From DASPKW01 sp038244055 (lineage in GTDB: Bacteria; Planctomycetota; Phycisphaerae; Tepidisphaerales; Tepidisphaeraceae): a DNA stretch of 16,913 bases. Shown piece by piece: positions 1 through 5,355 of the stretch (position 1 is its first letter; each line of letters begins with the position of its first letter). The notes beneath the pieces are model-generated. The model was given only the letters and a program-made list of their open reading frames with translations. It did no database searches and was not told where the DNA came from. Made by a program: the position numbers and the translations under genes. Location of the stretch: the NCBI GenBank assembly GCA_038244055.1, contig JBBRTW010000108.1, forward strand, positions 1-16,913. Reading direction: 5' to 3'.

Positions 1-191
1 CCGCACCCGTTCGAATCCGCATTCCCGCCAGGCCAGTTGAAATACCCGAAATGCCTGCTATTTTTCGTCTTCCCGCAGGAATGCCCGGCGATTGCCCTGG
101 CGGTTTGAGAAATCCCGAGCTCTTCAGCGGCATTGTGTGGAATTGCCCCGGCTGCGGTGCATACACTACCCCGGAGAGTCCGAACCACATC

Positions 192-875
192 ATGCCGATT
201 GAGGAAATCCAACCCGAGCAATTTATCGACGCGGTCAAGCCGCTGCTGGAGAGCCAGGATTACCCCGGCCTGCTGAGCCTCCTGAAACAGCGCTGGACGG
301 CCACCCAAATCGTCGATCTGCTCAAGAGCCCCCACTGCGACGCCCGCAAAGTGGCGGCCTTGGCATTGGGGCTGGTGGGGGGCGTTTGTTGCCTGGGGCC
401 GTTGTCGGAGCAGCTCAAGGATCCTGATCCGGTGGTGCATGGAATGGCCGAGCACGCTTTGTGGAGCATCTGGTTTCGCTCGGGGTGCCCAACCGCCAAC
501 TGCCACATGAGCAGCGGCGCCAAGGCGATGGATGCGCAGAATTATGGAGAGGCGATCGCGCATTTCAGCCGGGCGATTGAAGTGGACCCGAGTTTCGCCG
601 AGGCGTATAACCAGCGTGCGATCGCCAGTTACCTGCTGGAGCGATTCGAGGATTCGATCAAGGATTGCCGCAAGACGGTGGAACTGATGCCGTGCCATTT
701 CGGCGCGTGGGCGGGCCTGGGGCACTGTCATGCGCACGAAGGTCGGCTGGAGGATGCGCTGGAGAGCTATCGGCATGCGCTGTCGATCAATCCTCATCTG
801 GAGTGCCTGGATGAGACATGCGAGGAGATACGCAGGCAGTTGAATGGGGGCGACGGTCATCCTGAGGGAGTTTAG
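192..875 (+). CDS. HEAT-like plus TPR repeat protein, 227 aa
   Basis: This is a cytoplasmic protein with no signal peptide, probably a protein-interaction scaffold with no enzymatic motif. Residues about 15-95 are helical and HEAT-like, with segments such as ARKVAALALGLVG and PDPVVHGMAEHALWSIW. Residues about 108-210 carry TPR units: the motif AEAYNQRAIASYLLERFEDS follows YGEAIAHFSRAIEVDP, and a further unit reads GAWAGLGHCHAHEGRLEDAL. The frame is open from position 51, but I chose the ATG at 192 because the preceding 47 residues are compositionally unlike the rest and the HEAT-like part begins directly after it. The ribosome site is weak (GGAGAG about 14 bases upstream). The last residues (GGDGHPEGV) and the stop codon lie inside a dispersed inverted repeat, so the C-terminus has probably been rewritten by that insertion. 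The TPR assignment is secure; the biological role is unknown. Confidence 0.85.
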   Translation: MPIEEIQPEQFIDAVKPLLESQDYPGLLSLLKQRWTATQIVDLLKSPHCDARKVAALALGLVGGVCCLGPLSEQLKDPDPVVHGMAEHALWSIWFRSGCPTANCHMSSGAKAMDAQNYGEAIAHFSRAIEVDPSFAEAYNQRAIASYLLERFEDSIKDCRKTVELMPCHFGAWAGLGHCHAHEGRLEDALESYRHALSINPHLECLDETCEEIRRQLNGGDGHPEGV

Positions 876-984
876 ACGACCGAAGGATCCGGCCGATGCG
901 TCGACGTTCATCTCCTTGATGTATGGTCCAATCCGTATAGGCCAGATTCCTCGGTCGCCTGAAGCTCCCTCGGAATGACGGTCG
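851..984. repeat. Dispersed imperfect inverted-repeat element
   Basis: The arms at 851-893 and 941-984 are imperfect reverse complements of about 43 bases with one gap. Both contain a TCGGTCG core and a CTCCCTC...ATGAC-GTCG end. A single-arm relative lies at 4635-4682. The left arm encodes the last residues and the TAG stop of the TPR gene. The rest of the gap down to the terminase stop (985-1046) shows no gene and no convincing terminator. Confidence 0.75.
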
Positions 985-1046
985 GACGGTCAGCGCGATT
1001 CCGCGATTCCACTTTTGACATTTGCCTTTTGACATTTGACATGGCC

Positions 1047-2597
1047 TCAATACCAGACCCCGCCTTCTTTGCTGTCTCCGCGATTAATGTAATAGTATCG
1101 GAGGGCATCGATGAGGTGGTCGTGGGTGCCGTCTTTGATGGGCAGTTCAGCGCCCCCATCGGGGTAGCGGTAGGATTTCATGGCGGCGATCAGGCGCTGG
1201 CAGCGCGGGTGGATGAAGAGCCGGGCGACGCCTGCGCCGGTTTTCAGGCCCGCGCGGATGCGCTCCAGGCCATCGGCGATCCGGCTGGCTTTGCTGCGGA
1301 CGTTCCATTTCCGGGCGCGGAGGATCTGGATATCGGAGAGCGCGGTCTGGGAGCTCTTGGCGTTGCCGGCCGGGTCGCAGCCGATGCGGAGGATGGGGCC
1401 GTGCAGCTTCTCGCGCTCTTTGATGATCAGCACATGCTCATCCATCGTCTGCCCGGATTGGACGTACTCATCGATAATGAAAGAGCGCTCCCAGCGATCG
1501 CGGCGGATGAAGAGGGCGACCAGCGGCGCGTTGAAGCCGAAATCCATGCCGACATAAATGCCCTCGGCGATGGGGCGGGCGGGGATTTCCATCACGGGAT
1601 TGGCCGGCAGCTCCTCGCGGATGTGGATGGCGGGATCGAAGCTGGGGAAGACCGCGCCGCGGGTGATCGGCCGGCGGCAGAGCATTTCGGATTCCCACTG
1701 CTCGGCGCTGACGCGCGATTTGGCGCGGATGGCATCATCGATGCTGATAAATCCATCGCATTTTTTCTTGGCGATGCCCTGGCATTCGGGCTGGAGCGGG
1801 CAGGTGGCGCAGACGCGCTCTTCGGGGCATTGTTCGAGGACATCGAGGATGCACCAGCGGAGGATGGGCGTTTTATTGACGGTGGCGCTTTCGATGATGC
1901 GCTCCATGAGGCCGCCGGGGATGTGGCAGGTGGAGAGGGCTTCGACCGCGCCGGAAATGGTGGCCCGGTCATCTTCAACCGGCGGGCGCGAGCGGGTGAC
2001 GAGCTGGGCGGCGGCCCAGACTTCGGGGTCGAAGAGTTCGACCTCATCGCAGCGGAGTTTCTGGACGCGCAGCCCGCGCACGGCGCGCTGGGATTGGGTG
2101 ATGATGCCGGCCGATGCGCCGTTTTGCATGGCGACCTTGCGCGCGCCGATTTTGCCTTTGATCTGGCCTTCGCACAGCGCTTCGAGATCGGGCAGGAGAT
2201 GTTCCCAGACGCGGAGGCTCTGTTCGAGGGAGCCGCCGAGGATGCGGATGGAGGTCCTGCGTTTGAAGAGCAGATCGAGCAGCGTGGCGGCGGCGGCCAT
2301 GCGGGTTTTTCCGCCGCCGCGCGGGGCGATAACGACGAGGTCTTGCGCCGGCTCGAAGAAGGCGCGGCGGAGATATTCGAAGGGAGAGCAGTGCCCGGGG
2401 CAGACGCCCTCGAGCGGCATTTTCAGGTGGAGGTGTTGAGTGATCCAGTTGAAGAGATCGGGAGCGGATTTGATCTCGGGCTGGGAGGGAGTGTTCGGTT
2501 CGACGATGGTGGCGGGCGGAGTGGCGTCGAGTGGAGCGGTCGCGGCATTTTTGGACTTGGTGGACTTGGTGCCTTTGGTGGATTTGGACTTGGACAT
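1047..2597 (-). CDS. Phage-type terminase large subunit (ATPase plus RNase H-like nuclease), 516 aa
   Basis: TerL proteins are the motor and nuclease of tailed-phage DNA packaging. The Walker A motif is APRGGGKT at 91-98 and a Walker B-like LRCDEVELF is at 181-189. A Cys cluster (C257, C263, C266, C272, C280) sits between the domains. The RNase H-like nuclease has acidic residues in VGMDFGFN (D352), IGCDPAG (D408) and HDHLIDALRYY (D493 or D497), the expected pattern. Length is normal for TerL. The first 40 residues are a Lys/Ser/Thr-rich, probably disordered tail. I chose ATG 2597 because the upstream extension runs into a palindromic repeat; a G run (GGGGG) lies a few bases before it. It is the last gene of the minus-strand run behind the GNAT gene. 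No portal, protease, capsid or tail gene is present nearby, so a role in phage packaging is doubtful. Confidence 0.9.
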   Translation of the reverse strand: MSKSKSTKGTKSTKSKNAATAPLDATPPATIVEPNTPSQPEIKSAPDLFNWITQHLHLKMPLEGVCPGHCSPFEYLRRAFFEPAQDLVVIAPRGGGKTRMAAAATLLDLLFKRRTSIRILGGSLEQSLRVWEHLLPDLEALCEGQIKGKIGARKVAMQNGASAGIITQSQRAVRGLRVQKLRCDEVELFDPEVWAAAQLVTRSRPPVEDDRATISGAVEALSTCHIPGGLMERIIESATVNKTPILRWCILDVLEQCPEERVCATCPLQPECQGIAKKKCDGFISIDDAIRAKSRVSAEQWESEMLCRRPITRGAVFPSFDPAIHIREELPANPVMEIPARPIAEGIYVGMDFGFNAPLVALFIRRDRWERSFIIDEYVQSGQTMDEHVLIIKEREKLHGPILRIGCDPAGNAKSSQTALSDIQILRARKWNVRSKASRIADGLERIRAGLKTGAGVARLFIHPRCQRLIAAMKSYRYPDGGAELPIKDGTHDHLIDALRYYYINRGDSKEGGVWY

Positions 2598-2640
2598 GGG
2601 GACCCCCGGAGGAAAGAGAATCGAACTGAAGACAATTGTT

Positions 2641-2714
2641 GTAGCACGGGCATCTTGCCCGTGTGTGATGCGGGATGATTTGCGCATTCAACATGGGCAG
2701 GATGCCCATGCTAC
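2641..2714. repeat. Palindromic dispersed element with GTAGCA/TGCTAC ends
   Basis: The terminal 24 bases at 2641-2664 and 2691-2714 are reverse complements at 21 of 24 positions. Each arm can also fold on itself (GGGCA...TGCCC). The element fills most of the 113-bp gap between the GNAT and terminase genes, and its right end supplies the TAG stop codon of the GNAT gene (2711-2713, minus strand). Confidence 0.8.
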
Positions 2715-3217
2715 GGTCGGCATTCGCTGCGACATGATTTGTCGTGCAGGAAATAGGCTTTGGATTCGCCGCCGAGTCGGGTCATTCCTCCTTTCTCGAA
2801 GAAGGGATGGATGCGGGCCATGGCGGCGCAGGCTTCGGTCCAGCGTGTGGGGCAATCGTGGCAGATGCGCTGGACGAGGCGGGATGCGAGGCCCAGGCCG
2901 CGGAATTGCGGGTGGACGATGACGCGGGAGATGGTGCGGATATTGGCGTTAATGAAGGCGAGGCGGGCGGGGCGGGCGGGGCGGGTGAGGCGGTGGAGAT
3001 CGAGGGCGGCATCGCGGGCATTGGAGTTGATGGTGGGGTAGGAGAGGACGCCGACGGCGATGAGGCGGGTTTCGTACTGGATGATCCAGATGCCGGCCCA
3101 GGTTGCGGGTCGGCCGGGGCGGTAATGGAAGCGGGCAAGCTCGGAATAGTCGGCTGCCGAGCCTCGGGTGATTTGGAATTGGCCGGGGAGGAAGATTTGG
3201 AAGCACGGCGAGTTCAT
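2711..3217 (-). CDS. GNAT-fold acetyltransferase-like protein, partner of the ABC ATPase, 168 aa
   Basis: The acetyl-CoA-binding motif A is clear at 98-115 (RVIVHPQFRGLGLASRLV, with the R-x-x-G-x-G pattern). It is followed by TEACAAMARIHPFFEKGGM at 127-145. From memory, this VHP-RG-G-G then MAR-PFFEK-GM combination is typical of the C-terminal domain of the ABC-ATPase/acetyltransferase fusion family COG2401, not of an ordinary free-standing GNAT. The family's substrate is unknown to me. The gene lies directly downstream of the ABC ATPase gene, in the order of the two domains in the fusion. The ATG at 3217 is preceded by GGGG. The stop codon is contributed by a palindromic repeat, so the last residues (after about KAYFLHDK) may not be ancestral. 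Residues about 70-87 are rich in Arg, Pro and Ala. The GNAT assignment is firm; the COG2401 link rests on recall. Confidence 0.85.
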   Translation of the reverse strand: MNSPCFQIFLPGQFQITRGSAADYSELARFHYRPGRPATWAGIWIIQYETRLIAVGVLSYPTINSNARDAALDLHRLTRPARPARLAFINANIRTISRVIVHPQFRGLGLASRLVQRICHDCPTRWTEACAAMARIHPFFEKGGMTRLGGESKAYFLHDKSCRSECRP

Positions 3218-3268
3218 GGGATGCCCCTTCGCGATGATTTGGGGTTGGGGTTCGTTGGTGCGGGTTTG

Positions 3269-3434
3269 TTGCGCGATGATTGGTGATTGGGGTTCGAAGT
3301 GCGCCCCGGCGTGTGTTCATTGCGCGATGATTGGTTGTTGGGGTTCGATGTGCGCCCCGGCGTGTGTTCATTGCGCGATGATTGGTTGTTGGGGTTCGAT
3401 GCGCGCCCCGGCGTGTGTTCACGCCGGGCTAAAT
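3269..3434. repeat. 51-bp tandem array (3 units) capped by an intact REP palindrome
   Basis: The units are 3269-3319, 3320-3370 and 3371-3421. Each begins TTGCGCGATGATTGG and ends CCCCGGCGTGTGTTCA. Only the last continues into the second arm, forming the perfect 9-bp hairpin CCCGGCGTG-tgtt-CACGCCGGG at 3407-3428, followed by CTAAAT (3429-3434). The array fills the gap between the ABC ATPase stop and the GNAT start. Position 3434 is shared between the element and the ATPase stop codon. Confidence 0.9.
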
Positions 3435-4501
3435 TAAGTTGAGGTGGTGTATTGGCCGAAGTCGCAGTGGATGATCCGGTCGGGCGCGAGGGCTTCATTG
3501 AGATCATCGTGGCAGGTGGCGACGATGGCGCGAAGGTTGGGGGTGGTGGAGACGGCTTTGCGGAGGGCGCGGGCGACGATCATGGCGGTGATGCGATCGA
3601 GGAGCGCGCCGAATTCATCGGCCGCGAGGATCAGCGGCGGCATCCGCGTTGATTGCGCGCCGGAAGTCTGCGCTGCCCGCGCGATGGCGATGGCCAGGCG
3701 GAGACGCCAGCGCTGGCCATCGGAAAGCTGGGCCGGGGTTTTGAGGTAGGTCCACACTTCGGCCAGGCCGACGCGAGAGAGGGCTTCGAGGGCGCGGGCG
3801 GTTTGGTGCTCGTTGATGGTCGTGGAATCGGGCTTCACGAAGGAGGGGATGGTTTGAGCGCTGATGGAAATCTCGCGTGGGTCTTCAATGGGATTCGAGG
3901 ATTTGTGGGCGGTGTTGTTCGGAAAGGTCGCTTTGGGGCAGACAAGAATGTCTACCCCACCCTCTCCACCATCTCCACCGTGCCCACCGTATCCACCGTG
4001 CCCACCATGTCCACCATGTCCACCACCCCCTCCACCACCGTTGCATTGCATTTCATCGGCCATGATGTCGATGACCAGGCGGTTGGGGAGCCGGAGGCGC
4101 GGGAGATCGAGCCAGCGATGATGTTGACGGCGGCAGCGGGCGCGGAGTTGGCGAAGGAGGACGGACTTGCCGGAGCCGGATGGGCCGGTGATGAGGTAGA
4201 GTTGGTTGGGGAGGGGAAGGTCGGGGAGGGCGGCGAGGTTTTGAGAGAGTTGGTTGGGCGCGGGGCGGTTGATTGCAGGGCGATCGGGCGCGGCGGGATC
4301 GGCCGCGGCGCGGTTGAGTGCGGAGCGATCTCGAGAGGCGTGGTTCGGCGCGCCATGGTCGGGCGCGGAGCGGTGGGGTGGGGAATGTGGGAGTGAAGGA
4401 TCGGCCGGCGAGGCGCAGGCGCGCGCGAGGTCTTTTTTTCGCAGGCCGAACCAGTTGACAATGAGGTCGGCGCGTGGCGAGCGGTGGAGTTGGGATTTCA
4501 T
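3434..4501 (-). CDS. ABC-type ATPase with low-complexity insertions, 355 aa
   Basis: All ABC nucleotide-binding motifs are present: Walker A GPSGSGKS (106-113), signature LSDGQ (259-263, a variant of LSGGQ), Walker B ILAADEF (291-297, catalytic E296) and the switch histidine H331 in VATCHDD. There is no membrane segment and no permease gene nearby, so it is a soluble ABC protein, not a transporter subunit. The N-terminus (RADLIVNWFGLRKKDL, 10-25) precedes a repetitive APN/DR-rich stretch (about 36-90). A second, Gly/His-rich insertion (154-183) sits between Walker A and the signature. I read it as the ATPase half of a split COG2401-like protein whose acetyltransferase half is the next gene. 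I chose ATG 4501 because the extended frame runs back into a dispersed repeat; GGGGG lies just upstream. Confidence 0.85.
   Translation of the reverse strand: MKSQLHRSPRADLIVNWFGLRKKDLARACASPADPSLPHSPPHRSAPDHGAPNHASRDRSALNRAAADPAAPDRPAINRPAPNQLSQNLAALPDLPLPNQLYLITGPSGSGKSVLLRQLRARCRRQHHRWLDLPRLRLPNRLVIDIMADEMQCNGGGGGGGHGGHGGHGGYGGHGGDGGEGGVDILVCPKATFPNNTAHKSSNPIEDPREISISAQTIPSFVKPDSTTINEHQTARALEALSRVGLAEVWTYLKTPAQLSDGQRWRLRLAIAIARAAQTSGAQSTRMPPLILAADEFGALLDRITAMIVARALRKAVSTTPNLRAIVATCHDDLNEALAPDRIIHCDFGQYTTST
3953..4042. repeat. In-frame minisatellite inside the ABC ATPase gene
   Basis: On the plus strand this reads as repeated CCACC(A/G)TG- and CCACCNTCN-type units, giving GGHGGHGGHGGYGGHGGDGG in the protein (residues 154-183). 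The repeat keeps the reading frame, and the ABC motifs on both sides are intact. Confidence 0.85.
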
Positions 4502-4634
4502 GAGGCCCCCGGTGTGAGTTGGTTGTGAGTTGCGTGTTGGTGGCGAATTGGTGAATTGCCATGTTTGGAGGGTCGGGCGTTTGTCCGGCGGTTGCTTGCG
4601 GAGGTTTGGGCGCGATTTACGGACCCCGGTCTTC

Positions 4635-4682
4635 GTAGCCAGATCCTTCGGTCGCTCCACTCCCTTCAGGATGACGGGCTAC
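4635..4682. repeat. Short dispersed element with GTAGCC/GGCTAC ends
   Basis: This 48-bp sequence has 6-bp inverted ends. Its body matches the right arm of the element at 941-984 (CAGATCCTTCGGTCG, then CTCC...CAGGATGACGG). It lies in the 277-bp gap between the ABC ATPase start and the double-HTH gene's stop. Confidence 0.7.
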
Positions 4683-4719
4683 GTCCATCTCGCAGTTGAT
4701 GCGCCTTTCATTCATCATT

Positions 4720-4788
4720 CAGAATTCAGAATTCAGAATTCTCTTTCTGCCCTCTGCCCTCTGCCCTCTGCCTACTGCCTACTGCCTA
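4720..4788. repeat. Three adjacent heptanucleotide tandem repeats
   Basis: CAGAATT occurs three times (4720-4740), CTGCCCT three times (4747-4767) and CTGCCTA three times (4768-4788). The last block overlaps the 3' end of the double-HTH gene: the CTA at 4779-4781 is its TAG stop and the block encodes its final residues. The pattern resembles the heptameric STRR repeats known from cyanobacteria, but here several different heptamers lie side by side. Confidence 0.9.
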
Positions 4789-5189
4789 CTTCTCCGTGCC
4801 GCATGCCACCCTCGAATATAGGTGAGCATCCGGCGGAGCTGATACTCCGGCACGCCGTAGGTCTGGCGGATTTGTTTGGGGCTCCAGCGGCGGAGGAAGT
4901 AGGCCAGGCCGACATCGCGGTGAAATTCGGGGAGGAGCTGACCCTGCTCGATGAGGGCGATGATCATCGGATCGTGCAGGCGGGTGACGATGCGGATGAG
5001 CCGGCGCGAGATGGTCTGGATGGGGCAGCCGAGGAGGGCGGCGATTTCGCGCCGGGTCATCCGGCCGCCGAGGACGAGTTCGATCAGTTTTTTATCCGGT
5101 GGGTCGAGAAAAGGGATGCCGCGTTCGGCGACCGGGCCGATTTGAGTGGGGCAGTAGCCCTTGGTCTGTCGGTCGGCTAACATTTCCAT
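4779..5189 (-). CDS. Small DNA-binding protein with two helix-turn-helix segments, 136 aa
   Basis: Two HTH-like segments are visible: MTRREIAALLGCPIQTISRR (44-63), similar to sigma-70 region 4 or terminase small subunit HTHs, and WSPKQIRQTYGVPEYQLRRM (102-121). The protein is basic, soluble and has no other domain. The upstream GTG (5207) is possible, but ATG 5189 has GGGGAGG (5199-5205) at good spacing and was chosen. It is the first gene behind the minus-strand promoter at 5275-5303, so it probably leads the ATPase, GNAT and terminase run, though the 277-bp gap to the ATPase could hold another promoter. It could be a transcription regulator of this locus or a diverged terminase small subunit, since TerS proteins are also small HTH proteins encoded near TerL. 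The last residues (SRQ) come from a heptamer repeat. Confidence 0.8.
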   Translation of the reverse strand: MEMLADRQTKGYCPTQIGPVAERGIPFLDPPDKKLIELVLGGRMTRREIAALLGCPIQTISRRLIRIVTRLHDPMIIALIEQGQLLPEFHRDVGLAYFLRRWSPKQIRQTYGVPEYQLRRMLTYIRGWHAARRSRQ

Positions 5190-5204
5190 AACTTTTTGCC
5201 TCCC

Positions 5205-5242
5205 CACGAGTTAGGCGGGGCTGGCCCCGCCGTTTATTCGTG
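5205..5242 (-). promoter_or_regulatory. Nested leader hairpin before the double-HTH gene
   Basis: GGCGGGGC (5214-5221) pairs with GCCCCGCC (5224-5231) around a 2-base loop. CACGA (5205-5209) pairs outside it with TCGTG (5238-5242). It falls in the presumed 5' untranslated leader and abuts the Shine-Dalgarno sequence. It could alternatively be a second REP family, because TTA precedes the stem on the plus strand. Confidence 0.65.
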
Positions 5243-5246
5243 ACCG

Positions 5247-5266
5247 TGTTTAACATCCAATAAACA
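5247..5266. promoter_or_regulatory. Palindrome, candidate repressor operator
   Basis: TGTTTA-acatccaa-TAAACA is a perfect 6-bp dyad with an 8-bp spacer. It lies just downstream of the minus-strand -10 box, at the expected transcription start. The S24 repressor encoded divergently next door is the natural candidate to bind it. The direct repeat CGGTATTT at 5291-5298 and 5332-5339 is a second possible site. Binding is inferred. Confidence 0.5.
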
Positions 5267-5274
5267 TACGCTAC

Positions 5275-5303
5275 AGTATCTAGCTGTGTTCGGTATTTGT
5301 CAA
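5275..5303 (-). promoter_or_regulatory. Sigma-70-type promoter for the double-HTH/ATPase/GNAT/terminase run
   Basis: On the minus strand TTGACA (5298-5303) is a perfect -35 box. It is followed after exactly 17 bp by GATACT (5275-5280), which matches 4 of 6 bases of the -10 consensus. No equally good promoter was found for the divergent repressor gene. Confidence 0.65.
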
Positions 5304-5355
5304 GTATTTTATTGCATTCTTCGTCGAGAAACGGTATTTATGGGTTTGGGAAAAC

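Noticed and set aside
51..191. N-terminal extension of the TPR protein from ATG 51 with a CPGC motif
   Set aside because: It contains a single Cys pair only, with unlike composition and no ribosome site; the HEAT-like part starts at 192.
975..2678. 567-codon open frame on the plus strand
   Set aside because: It lies antisense to the terminase gene, whose motifs are clear. Its translation is Ala/Asp/Gly-rich, as expected from the complement of a high-GC gene.
2949..3422. Repeat peptide frame with MNTRRGAHRTPTTNHRA units
   Set aside because: It is a by-product of the 51-bp non-coding array (17 codons per unit) and overlaps the GNAT gene in another frame.
3269..3434. CRISPR array
   Set aside because: The units are directly tandem with no variable spacers, and no cas genes are present.
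3434..4501. ABC transporter subunit
   Set aside because: There is no permease, substrate-binding or membrane protein in the neighbourhood; the genes around it are nucleic-acid related.
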